Shown here piece by piece: positions 18,255-25,840 of a DNA stretch of 64,000 bases. The notes below the pieces were generated by a model. The model made no database searches, was not told the origin of the DNA, and saw only the letters and a list, made by a program, of their open reading frames with translations. Origin of the DNA: Sphingomonas koreensis (GTDB taxonomy: Bacteria > Pseudomonadota > Alphaproteobacteria > Sphingomonadales > Sphingomonadaceae). The stretch lies in contig RCZF01000001.1 in assembly GCA_006438735.1 (NCBI GenBank), positions 1-64,000 of the forward strand, read 5' to 3'. The position numbers and the translations under genes were made by a program. Numbering within the stretch: position 1 is the stretch's first letter; every line of letters starts with the position of its first letter.

Positions 18255-18378
18255 GGCGGGAAATGGTCCTCCGCGTGGCCAAACAAGCGCTGCGGCATAG
18301 CCCAGCCTTTGCCCGCCCGGCAAATCCTTATCCGGCCGGGGTTTCGCCCCGCCCGGCGGCCCGCTACAGCACGAGGCC

Positions 18379-18945
18379 ATGCTCACGCTGCCCAACATCC
18401 TCACGCTGTCGCGGATTGTCGCGGTCCCGCTGCTCGCCTGGCTGTTGTGGTGGCCGAGCTGGCATCTCGGCTATGCGATTGGCTTCGCGCTTTATTGCCT
18501 GATGGGCATCACCGATTATTTCGACGGCTATGTGGCGCGGGCGCGCGGCGCCGTGTCGAAACTCGGCATTTTCCTCGATCCGATCGCCGACAAGATCATG
18601 GTCGCGGCCGTCATCCTGCTGCTGGTCGGAACGCGCGACGGCGCGCCGGCGGTGATCGGCGGGCTCAATCAGATCGCCGCACTCGTCATCCTGATCCGCG
18701 AAATTGCGGTTTCCGGTCTGCGGGAGTTTCTTGGCGGGATTCAGGTGTCGGTGCCCGTGTCGCAACTGGCGAAATGGAAGACGACGCTTCAGCTCGTCTC
18801 GCTCGGGGCGCTGATCCTCGCCGGCGGGCTGCCCGAATGGGGCTGGATCGGCGCGGTCGGGATGGCCACCTTGTGGGGCGCGGCGGCGCTGACGGTTCTT
18901 ACCGGCTGGGATTATCTGCGCATCGGCCTGAAGCATATGGATTGA
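18379..18945 (+). CDS. pgsA: CDP-diacylglycerol--glycerol-3-phosphate 3-phosphatidyltransferase
   Basis: This inner-membrane enzyme makes phosphatidylglycerol phosphate from CDP-diacylglycerol. The 188-residue protein carries the CDP-alcohol phosphotransferase signature D-G-x2-A-R-x8-G-x3-D-x3-D, seen as DGYVARARGAVSKLGIFLD followed by PIAD. It starts MLTLPNILTLSRI, the standard beginning. moaD follows within a few bases and moaE overlaps moaD, so pgsA-moaD-moaE form one transcription unit. Confidence 0.97.
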   Translation: MLTLPNILTLSRIVAVPLLAWLLWWPSWHLGYAIGFALYCLMGITDYFDGYVARARGAVSKLGIFLDPIADKIMVAAVILLLVGTRDGAPAVIGGLNQIAALVILIREIAVSGLREFLGGIQVSVPVSQLAKWKTTLQLVSLGALILAGGLPEWGWIGAVGMATLWGAAALTVLTGWDYLRIGLKHMD

Positions 18946-18950
18946 GCGCG

Positions 18951-19208
18951 GTGGCAATCGACATGCTCTATTTCGCCTGGGTGCGCGAAGCGATCGGGTC
19001 CGGCCACGAACGGATCGAGCCGCCGGCCGAGACAGTCACCGTCGCCGATCTGATCGGCTGGCTGGCCGGGCGGAGCGAAGGCCATGCCCGCGCCTTTGCC
19101 GATCGCAGCAAGCTGCGCGCCGCGATCGATCAGCGCTTCGTGCCGTTCGATACCGCGATCGCTGGCGCGCGCGAAGTGGCGATCTTTCCGCCGGTGACAG
19201 GCGGATGA
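18951..19208 (+). CDS. moaD: Molybdopterin synthase sulfur-carrier subunit
   Basis: This small ubiquitin-fold protein carries the thiocarboxylate that MoaE inserts into molybdopterin. The chain reads MLYFAWVREAIG and ends in the obligatory Gly-Gly (PVTGG). The start is either GTG 18951 (85 residues) or ATG 18963 (81 residues); I list the first because it lies closest to pgsA. The stop overlaps the moaE start as ATGA. Confidence 0.93.
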   Translation: MAIDMLYFAWVREAIGSGHERIEPPAETVTVADLIGWLAGRSEGHARAFADRSKLRAAIDQRFVPFDTAIAGAREVAIFPPVTGG

Positions 19209-19663
19209 TCCGCGTGCTGATCAGCCGCGATGCGATCGATGTCGGCGCGCTTACCGCGGCGGCGCAGGGCGGCGGGGCGGGGGCGATCGCCACTTTCATC
19301 GGCAGCGTCCGCGCCGACGATGGCGTCACGGAATTGGAACTCGAACATTATCCCGGCGCGACCGAGGCCGCGTTGCGCGATGTCGCCGATCAGGCGACCG
19401 CACGCTGGGCGCTTGTGACTGCCGAGATCGTCCACCGGGTCGGCCCGATGGCGCCGGGCGCGGCGATCGTGTTCGTCGCCGCCGGCGCGCCGCACCGCCA
19501 GGCGGCGCTCGACGCTTGCGCGTTCATGATCGATCGATTGAAAACCGCCGCGCCGTTCTGGAAACGCGAACGACGCGGCGGCGAAAAGCGGTGGGTCGAG
19601 CCGCGCGGCAGCGACGATGCCGCCGCCGCGCGCTGGGATCAGGATCCGCTCGCGTCGTCCTGA
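19205..19663 (+). CDS. moaE: Molybdopterin synthase catalytic subunit
   Basis: MoaE converts precursor Z (cPMP) into molybdopterin with sulfur from MoaD. The 152-residue protein shows AIATFIGSVRADDGV, LELEHYPGATE, the motif HRVGPMAPG and the end FWKRERRGGEKRWVEP with the active-site lysines. It overlaps moaD by four bases, and its 3' end overlaps the convergent fasciclin gene by 25 bases. Confidence 0.96.
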   Translation: MIRVLISRDAIDVGALTAAAQGGGAGAIATFIGSVRADDGVTELELEHYPGATEAALRDVADQATARWALVTAEIVHRVGPMAPGAAIVFVAAGAPHRQAALDACAFMIDRLKTAAPFWKRERRGGEKRWVEPRGSDDAAAARWDQDPLASS

Positions 19664-20358
19664 TCGCTTGTGTCGGCGCCGGTCGTATCCGACGTCGTCG
19701 GGGGCGTCGTGGTCGCTGCGCCATCGGTCGCCGCCGGCGGCTGCGCGACCATCTTTGGTGACAGCACGCCGTTGATATATTCGATCACGCCGTTCGACGC
19801 GTCGTCGGAGGTCTTGGCGATCGACGCCTTGCCGCCGATCGCATCGGTCAGCTGAATCGCGCTCTGGCCGACCAGCGTCAGCGTCAGCGGTTGGCCGTCG
19901 AGCGTGGTGAGCGTCAGCGTCGGCGTCGTCTTGAGTTGCTTGAGCAGATCGTCGGTCGTGTAATGCCCCGGCACGACATGATATTTCAGGATTTGCGTCG
20001 CGCTGCCGACATTGGCTGGCTCCATAAGCTTGTCGACGGTGCCCGGCGCCAGTCGGCTGAACGCCGCATCATCGGGCGCGAACACGGTGATCGGTCCCGG
20101 GCCTGACAGCGCGCTGCCGAGATTGGCGGCGGTGACGAGCTTGAGCAGCGTCGCATGATCGGGCGACGCCTGGAGCATCTGCGCGACCGTGGTGGTCGGC
20201 GCGGGCATTGGCGTCACCGGGATCGGTGCGCCGGTCGGTGCCGGCGCGGCTCCCACGGGCGGCGTTGTGGTTGGCGCGGTGCTGGTCTGTGCGATCACCG
20301 GCGTTGCTGCGAACATCGCGGCAGAAAGAAGCAACGTCTGCGTCTTGGTCAAAATCAT
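19639..20358 (-). CDS. Secreted fasciclin (FAS1) domain protein
   Basis: A signal peptide (LLLSAAMFAATPVIAQ) is followed by a Pro/Thr/Ala linker. One FAS1 domain follows, with the family blocks TVFAPDDAAFSRL and LKYHVVPGHYTTDDL and the end NGVIEYINGVL. A low-complexity Thr/Asp/Ala tail of about 30 residues ends the protein. FAS1 domains mediate adhesion or surface binding. It lies 46 bases behind a second FAS1 gene in the same direction, both downstream of oxyR. The 239-residue gene overlaps the end of moaE. Confidence 0.92.
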   Translation of the reverse strand: MILTKTQTLLLSAAMFAATPVIAQTSTAPTTTPPVGAAPAPTGAPIPVTPMPAPTTTVAQMLQASPDHATLLKLVTAANLGSALSGPGPITVFAPDDAAFSRLAPGTVDKLMEPANVGSATQILKYHVVPGHYTTDDLLKQLKTTPTLTLTTLDGQPLTLTLVGQSAIQLTDAIGGKASIAKTSDDASNGVIEYINGVLSPKMVAQPPAATDGAATTTPPTTSDTTGADTSDQDDASGS

Positions 20359-20404
20359 GATGGTTTCCCTATTGTTGATGGTGAGGATGAATCAGTGGGC
20401 CTCG

Positions 20405-21025
20405 TCATGCGAGCCGCGGGATCAGCACGCCGTTGACGACATGGACCACGCCGTTCGACTGCCTGACGTCGGCCGTTTCGATATAGCTCTTGTTGCCGTT
20501 GACGTCGGTCAGCGTGACGGCGGCGCCGGTGAGCGTCGCCGTCAGCGTATCGCCTTCGAGCGTCGTCAAGGTGGTGGTGCCGCCACCCGCGGCAATCCGC
20601 GCCCGCAGTTGCGCACCCGACATGACGCCGGCGACGACGTGATAGCTCAACAGCTTGATCAGCGAAGGCTTGTTCTCGGGCTTGAGCAGCGTGTCGACCG
20701 TTCCCGGCGCGAGCCGATCGAACGCGGCATTGGTCGGGGCGAAGACAGTGTAAGGTCCGGGACCGGACAAGGTCGCTGCCAGATCGGCGGCCTGGATCGC
20801 CTTCACCAGCGTCGTGAGATTGGGCGCTTCGGATGCGTTCGCAACGATCGTCCGGTCGGCATACATCATCGCGCCACCGATCGACGGATCGCCCGCGGCC
20901 GCCTTGGCAGGGCGGATCGTGCCGGCGTCATCGCCAGCCACAGGACCCCCGTCAGGCCCGGTCGCACAGCCTGCCAAGGCCACCGCAGCAACAAGCGCGA
21001 TCAGCGGCGATTTGGCGAACGACAT
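20405..21025 (-). CDS. Fasciclin (FAS1) domain lipoprotein
   Basis: The N-terminus IALVAAVALAGC is a lipoprotein signal with the lipobox LAGC (Cys20). The single FAS1 domain has YTVFAPTNAAFDRL, LLSYHVVAGVMSGAQL and VVHVVNGVLIPRL. I chose ATG 21025 because GAGAGGAGCAGC lies just before it; the open frame to 21070 has no such site. It has 206 residues and is probably anchored in the outer membrane. It lies 78 bases after oxyR and 46 before the next FAS1 gene. Confidence 0.93.
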   Translation of the reverse strand: MSFAKSPLIALVAAVALAGCATGPDGGPVAGDDAGTIRPAKAAAGDPSIGGAMMYADRTIVANASEAPNLTTLVKAIQAADLAATLSGPGPYTVFAPTNAAFDRLAPGTVDTLLKPENKPSLIKLLSYHVVAGVMSGAQLRARIAAGGGTTTLTTLEGDTLTATLTGAAVTLTDVNGNKSYIETADVRQSNGVVHVVNGVLIPRLA

Positions 21026-21103
21026 GCTGCTCCTCTCTCGATGGCTCCCATCCTTAAATACGGTCGGCACGCGATTTGGTTTCGATTCGTTGGCGAAAGG
21101 ATG

Positions 21104-22003
21104 TCACTTGGCCGACGCGAGCACCTCGGCGAGCAGCCGGAAATCCTTTTCGCGCGGGCTGGCGCGTCGCCACACCAGGGCGATCGTGCGCGCCGGGTTG
21201 TCGGCAGCAAGCGGGCGCGCCGAAATCCGCGTATTATCGAGAATGCCGGCGGTCAGCGCCATTTCCGGCAGCATCGTCACGCCCAGCCCATTATCGACCA
21301 TCTGGACGATCGTGTGCAGCGAGGTGCCCAACATCGTCGCTTCCGCGCGAAGCTCGGGCCGGTTGCACGCGGCGAGCGCATGATCCTTCAGGCAATGGCC
21401 GTCTTCGAGCAGCAGCAGCCGGGTCTCGTCGATATCGGCGGCATGCATCACCGGCGGCGCGACGCCGGCGTCGCTGTCGGGAAAGGCGACGAATAGCCGA
21501 TCCTCGAACAGCGGCGCGGCGGTCACCTCGCCGCAGGCGTAGGGGAGCGCCAGCAACACGCAATCGGCGCGGCCGTTCTGCAGCCCCTCGCACGCCGGCC
21601 CACTCGGCTCCTCGCGCAGGAACAGCTTCAGATCGGGATAGTGTTCGCGCAGCCGCGGCAGGATGCGCGGCAGCAGGAACGGCGCGATCGTCGGAATCAC
21701 GCTCATCCGCATTTCACCCGATAGCGGCCGGCCGGCAGCGCGCGCCATGTCGCCAAGCTCTTCGGCTTCACGCAGCACGCGGCGCGCCTTATCGGCGATG
21801 CGGTCGCCCAGCGGCGTGAAGCGCACCACGCGCCGCGTCCGCTCGACCAGCACCACGCCGATCAGCGTCTCGAGTTCGCGGATGCCGGCCGACAGCGTCG
21901 ATTGCGTCACGAAACATGCTTCGGCCGCGCGGCCGAAATGGCCGTGATCGCGCAGCGCGACGAGATAGAGCAATTGTTTCAGCGTCGGCAGATAAGTGGT
22001 CAC
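21104..22003 (-). CDS. oxyR: LysR-type regulator OxyR
   Basis: OxyR senses hydrogen peroxide through a disulfide switch. The N-terminal winged helix (FGRAAEACFVTQSTLSAGIRELE) is followed by the sensor domain. The two redox cysteines are both present in EDGHCLKDHALAAC, nine residues apart as Cys199 and Cys208 are in E. coli. I chose GTG 22003 (TTYLPTLKQLLYLVAL) because it gives the usual OxyR start; the open frame goes to 22042. No catalase or peroxidase gene is next to it; the downstream genes are two FAS1 proteins. Confidence 0.93.
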   Translation of the reverse strand: MTTYLPTLKQLLYLVALRDHGHFGRAAEACFVTQSTLSAGIRELETLIGVVLVERTRRVVRFTPLGDRIADKARRVLREAEELGDMARAAGRPLSGEMRMSVIPTIAPFLLPRILPRLREHYPDLKLFLREEPSGPACEGLQNGRADCVLLALPYACGEVTAAPLFEDRLFVAFPDSDAGVAPPVMHAADIDETRLLLLEDGHCLKDHALAACNRPELRAEATMLGTSLHTIVQMVDNGLGVTMLPEMALTAGILDNTRISARPLAADNPARTIALVWRRASPREKDFRLLAEVLASAK

Positions 22004-22148
22004 TAATCGATCATATCGATTAGAACGCGGGAAACAAGTCACCGCCTCGGTCAGTTTGCGGCGTCTGGCGTCGGTTCCTGCACATCGGCTTATGGAAATT
22101 CGCGCACCGCTGCCCTAGATTAACGAACCGCGATACAGGGACGCGCTG

Positions 22149-22829
22149 ATGGTTGCTCGGCTGATAGCCTATCTCGATTCGATCAAGGCCCGCGATCCCG
22201 CGCCGCGCTCGCGCTGGGAAGTGCTGCTGTATCCAGGTGTTTGGGCGGTCGGATACCACCGTATCGCCCACCGGCTCTACCGGGCGCGGCTCTATTTCCT
22301 GGCGCGCGCGGTCAATCACTTCGCGCGCTTCCTCACCGCGATCGACATTCACCCCGGCGCGACGATCGGCCGTAATTTCTTCATCGATCACGGCTTCACC
22401 GTCATCGGCGAAACCGCCGAAATCGGCGACAACGTGACGATCTATCAATGCGTGACGCTCGGCGGCACCAGCCCGGACAAGGGCGTCGCCGGAAAGCGCC
22501 ATCCGACCATCCTCGGCGGCGCGATCATCGGCTCGGGCGCGCAAGTGCTTGGCCCGATCACGGTCGGCCCGCGCGCGCGGATCGGCGCCAATGCGGTGGT
22601 GACTCGCGATGTCGCCGAAGGCGCGGTGATGGTCGGCATTCCAGCGCGCGCGACGATGGTCGATGGCGGTCAGACCGAGCGGGCGTTCGTGCCCTATGGC
22701 ACGCCGTGCAGCGAGCTGTTCGATCCCGCGACGCAGAAGATGGAGCTGATGCGCTGCGAACTGGAAAGCCTGCGCAAGCGGCTCGACGCGCTGCTCGCGC
22801 AACATGAGGATCTGCGCGACCGCGCCTGA
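22149..22829 (+). CDS. cysE: Serine O-acetyltransferase
   Basis: CysE acetylates serine with acetyl-CoA, the first step of cysteine synthesis. The 226-residue protein has the left-handed beta-helix hexapeptide repeats: IDIHPGATIGRNFFIDHG, the active-site VIGETAEIGDNVTIYQ and VTLGGT, then a C-terminal extension of about 50 residues. The short N-terminal part fits the EpsC/CysE type common in alphaproteobacteria. It is divergent from oxyR and shares one base with the next gene (TGATG). Confidence 0.95.
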   Translation: MVARLIAYLDSIKARDPAPRSRWEVLLYPGVWAVGYHRIAHRLYRARLYFLARAVNHFARFLTAIDIHPGATIGRNFFIDHGFTVIGETAEIGDNVTIYQCVTLGGTSPDKGVAGKRHPTILGGAIIGSGAQVLGPITVGPRARIGANAVVTRDVAEGAVMVGIPARATMVDGGQTERAFVPYGTPCSELFDPATQKMELMRCELESLRKRLDALLAQHEDLRDRA

Positions 22830-23173
22830 TGGGAACGGTCACGCCTTTTCCGCTGCCCGCCGGCCGGCCGAGCCAGATCGGCTTCGAGCGGGTCGAGCTG
22901 ACGCGCATCCTCGATCTCTACGGCCGCATGGTCGCCGCCGGCCATTGGCGCGACTATGCGATCGAGCTCGGCCGCGACGCCGCGATCTTTGCCGCTTTTC
23001 GCCGCGCCGCCGAACGGCCCGAATTTCGCATCGAGAAGCGTCCGGCGCTGCGCGGCCGCCAGGGCATGTGGGCGCTGGTCAACGAAGCCGGCGCGGTGCT
23101 CAAGCGCGGCCACGATCTCGCCGGCGTGCTCGCGCCGGTTGAACGCCGGTTGTTGAAACTCGTCGCGGATTAA
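22829..23173 (+). CDS. DUF2794 domain protein
   Basis: The 114-residue protein carries the DUF2794 core: GFERVELTRILDLYGRMVAA, HWRDYAIELGRDAAIFAAF and EFRIEKRPALRGRQG. The family is widespread in alphaproteobacteria and has no known function. The ATG overlaps the cysE TGA by one base, so translation is coupled. The stop interlocks with that of a short reading frame on the other strand. Confidence 0.88.
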   Translation: MGTVTPFPLPAGRPSQIGFERVELTRILDLYGRMVAAGHWRDYAIELGRDAAIFAAFRRAAERPEFRIEKRPALRGRQGMWALVNEAGAVLKRGHDLAGVLAPVERRLLKLVAD

Positions 23174-23293
23174 GTGGTCGGCTCATAAGCCGGAGCGGGT
23201 TCAATTGGTGGCCAGTAGCCGTTCTCGGTAACGACGATTGGGCGGTCACCATGTGGGGAGAGCCGACCCCCTTGCTTGCGAATAATCTAAGCG

Positions 23294-23328
23294 AAAAAAA
23301 TCCCCGGTCGCGAGGGGCGGCCGGGGAA
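23294..23328 (-). terminator. Rho-independent terminator after the polytopic membrane protein gene
   Basis: On the minus strand a 9-bp stem (arms 23319-23327 and 23301-23309) is followed by seven Ts (23294-23300). It lies about 50 bases after the stop at 23376. Confidence 0.85.
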
Positions 23329-23375
23329 GGGGCTTGGCACATGTCCCGCGCCGGCGTGCCGGCTGCGGAACCTCT

Positions 23376-24407
23376 TCAGGCCGGCAGCATCGTCGGCACC
23401 GGCGGCAAACGGTTGGCGAGATCGCCCAGCGTGCCCACCACCATCCGCCGCATCGGATGCCAGAAGGCGGAGAGCGTGAGCAACGCGGAGCCGATAACCA
23501 GCGCGGTGAACGCCGAGCTGAGCTCGACCGCGCCCGCGCTGCGGAACACCGCGAACATCGCATAAAGCACATACACCAGGCTTGAGACGAGCAGCGCGCG
23601 GCGGTCCACCGCCAAGGCGACGAAGGCGAACACCAGATACAGCGCCAGCACGATGACGGCGGTACCGATACCGACATCGGCGTCGAACACGCCGAGCATC
23701 TGGAACACCGGATGCGCGATCAGCGGCGCCGCGGCGAGGTGCAGCCAGAAGGCGACGTCGGCACGGCGCGTCTGGCGTTCGCGGTCGGTCATGTCCCAGC
23801 GCATCGCCACCACGAACACGGCGACGCCGCCGACCAGCAGCAGCGGATAGATCGAGCCCTTGATCGCCGGAAAGGCGACCAGCGCCAGCGCGATGACCAG
23901 GCCGACCACCGCCAGCGCGCCAGCCGCGATCGTGATCGGCACCGCGAATCGCCGCCAGTGCAGCCACGCCGCGCCCGCCGTCACCAGCGCGCCGCCGGCC
24001 GCGATCAGCGCGTTGACGCGGTCCGGAACGTCTGGATTGATATGCACCAGCGCGCCGACCATCGTCGCCGCCACGCCGCCGACGAAGGCGAGCAGCAGCA
24101 CGATGGAGGGCAGCGCCATCCGCCGATGCCGGGTGAAATATTCGGCCAGCCCCCACGACGTCGCGGCGACGAACGCGCCGCCCAGCGCCTCGGTGATCGA
24201 GCTGCCGATCTGCGCCACGGCGGCAAGCAGCAGCGCGATTGCGATCGTCACGAAAATATCGTTGAACCCGGTGAGCAACCGGAAATGCTCCTCGTCGACC
24301 GCCGGCGCAAAACGCCCGGCGGCGACATGGTTGCGGAACGCGGTGGCGACGTCGCGCGGCACCACGCCCGCCGCTACCGCTCCATCGATGTCGCTCTCGC
24401 TATACAT
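23376..24407 (-). CDS. Polytopic membrane protein of unknown function
   Basis: The 343-residue product starts with a soluble part of about 50 residues (MYSESDIDGAVAAGVV, DEEHFRLLTGFNDIF) and continues with ten or so hydrophobic helices. The soluble start followed by many helices resembles DUF2157-type proteins, but I would not assign it. ATG 24407 has GGGAGGACAGC before it and is clearly the start. It stands alone, closed by the terminator at 23294-23328. Confidence 0.85.
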   Translation of the reverse strand: MYSESDIDGAVAAGVVPRDVATAFRNHVAAGRFAPAVDEEHFRLLTGFNDIFVTIAIALLLAAVAQIGSSITEALGGAFVAATSWGLAEYFTRHRRMALPSIVLLLAFVGGVAATMVGALVHINPDVPDRVNALIAAGGALVTAGAAWLHWRRFAVPITIAAGALAVVGLVIALALVAFPAIKGSIYPLLLVGGVAVFVVAMRWDMTDRERQTRRADVAFWLHLAAAPLIAHPVFQMLGVFDADVGIGTAVIVLALYLVFAFVALAVDRRALLVSSLVYVLYAMFAVFRSAGAVELSSAFTALVIGSALLTLSAFWHPMRRMVVGTLGDLANRLPPVPTMLPA

Positions 24408-24505
24408 GCTGTCCTCCCGTTGATCCCGGGGGAATAGCATAAGTGTATTACTACTTCAACACACCAAAATAGCCAGCCCCGGCGACGCTCGAAAAACGCC
24501 GTTTG

Positions 24506-24582
24506 CCCTGAGCCTGTCGAAGGGCGCGCGCCGCGAGCCCGCGTTCGCGGCCACGTGCTTCGACAGGCTCAGCACGAACGGG
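24506..24582. repeat. Palindromic REP-like element (GAGCCTGTCGAAG type)
   Basis: The 13-base core GAGCCTGTCGAAG at 24510-24522 has its perfect reverse complement at 24558-24570. Each arm also forms its own small hairpin (CCCT...AGGG and GTGCT...AGCAC). The TTCGACAGGCTCAGCACGAACGG form is a very common dispersed repeat in sphingomonads and other proteobacteria. It fills the gap between the phosphatase stop and the membrane protein start and may also act as a terminator. Confidence 0.75.
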
Positions 24583-24595
24583 AAGCGGGGCGCCT

Positions 24596-25840
24596 TTATT
24601 GCGTGTTGACGTTGAGCCGCTCCTCGACCAGCGCCACGAAACGGTCGAGCGGGCACGCATCGGGCGCGTCGCAGCCTTTGATCGGCAATGTGACGACCGT
24701 CGCGGGACTGCGCGCGGTCAGCGGCGTCAGATCGCGAATCTGGTCGAGCCCCTGCGCGCGCAGCACCGCGCGGACGAAGCGCTGGCCGCTTGCGTCGCGC
24801 AGCAATTCGAAGCCGATCGCTTCGCCGGGCGAGGGATCGTCGGCGGCGAAGCCTGCAACCTGCCAATGGAAATCGAGCAGACCGCCGATCGCGGCCAACT
24901 GCGTGTCATGGCCGACGATCATGCTCACCGTCGCCGCGTCGGGATCGGTCAGCGCGGCCAGCATCTTCGGCGCGAACAGCGCGGCGTTGCTGGCGGCAAC
25001 ATAGATCGGCCGCGCCAGCACGCTGTATTCCACCGCATGGAGCCGCCCGGCGAGCGCGATGTCCGCCTTCGTCGCGCGCCCCCAGCCGACGTCGCTCATC
25101 GGCTTGCCGTCGGCATATTCGAGCAGCAGGATCTGCCCCGCCGTCGAGCCGAGATCGAGCGCGCCGGAAAAGCCCGGCTTCTTGCCGGCGCGCGGCACCT
25201 CGAGCTGGCTCGGCTTGCCCGAAAAGCCGCAATTGCCGGCCGCCGTGGGGCCGCAGTAGATCGCATCGAGCCGCTTCAGCACGCCGGCTTGCGCCTGCTC
25301 CACCGCAGCGATTCCGCCCGCGCCGAGCCCGGCCTTCACCGCCGCATCGGCCTTGGCCGGGTCGTATCCAAGCGAGGCGTCGCCGAGTGGTGAGAAGATC
25401 GGATCGTCCACGTCGCGCGGCTTGTGCTGATTGACGATGTGACAGCCCGGCGCGAAGCCAGCGATCCAGGCGTCGCCGCTGGCGACCGGCCGCTGACCGC
25501 TGTCCGAATAGACCGACACCGCACCCGGTTTCGGGCAACCCGCGCCCAGCAGACCCGCTGTCAGCACCTGCCGATCGAACGCGCCGACCAGCATGATCGC
25601 CTTGGCACCGTGGCTGGTCAGATAGCCCGGCGCGACGTCCCAGCTCGGCCAGGGGTCGCTGGTGACGCCGGCGGCCATCGGCGGGTTCTTGGTTGGCGGT
25701 CGCACGCCGTGGCGCATCAGCAGCACGACCCGGTCAAGCTTGAGCGCGGCCGGTTGCGTCCGCGGCGTCGCGCAGCCCGGCGTCGCCAGCGTCAGCGCTG
25801 CAACGCCTGCCCAGAAATGCTTCGTCATCGTCATCCCCAT
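24596..25840 (-). CDS. Histidine acid phosphatase, AppA-like phytase
   Basis: This is a two-step phosphomonoesterase of the histidine acid phosphatase branch 2. The nucleophile motif is RHGVRPPT. The proton-donor motif reads VGHDTQLAAIGG, so it is HDTQ rather than the HDTN of E. coli phytase. Other AppA-like blocks are DPWPSWDVAPGYLTSHGAK and a further conserved Arg in SGQRPVASG. The N-terminus is an export signal (HFWAGVAALTLATPGCATP); the cysteine context is not a classical lipobox. The ATG at 25840 overlaps the stop of the upstream TonB receptor (TGATG); ATGs at 25834 and 25828 are alternatives. Likely substrate is phytate or another phosphate ester; this is inference from family and neighbour. 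Confidence 0.9.
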   Translation of the reverse strand: MGMTMTKHFWAGVAALTLATPGCATPRTQPAALKLDRVVLLMRHGVRPPTKNPPMAAGVTSDPWPSWDVAPGYLTSHGAKAIMLVGAFDRQVLTAGLLGAGCPKPGAVSVYSDSGQRPVASGDAWIAGFAPGCHIVNQHKPRDVDDPIFSPLGDASLGYDPAKADAAVKAGLGAGGIAAVEQAQAGVLKRLDAIYCGPTAAGNCGFSGKPSQLEVPRAGKKPGFSGALDLGSTAGQILLLEYADGKPMSDVGWGRATKADIALAGRLHAVEYSVLARPIYVAASNAALFAPKMLAALTDPDAATVSMIVGHDTQLAAIGGLLDFHWQVAGFAADDPSPGEAIGFELLRDASGQRFVRAVLRAQGLDQIRDLTPLTARSPATVVTLPIKGCDAPDACPLDRFVALVEERLNVNTQ

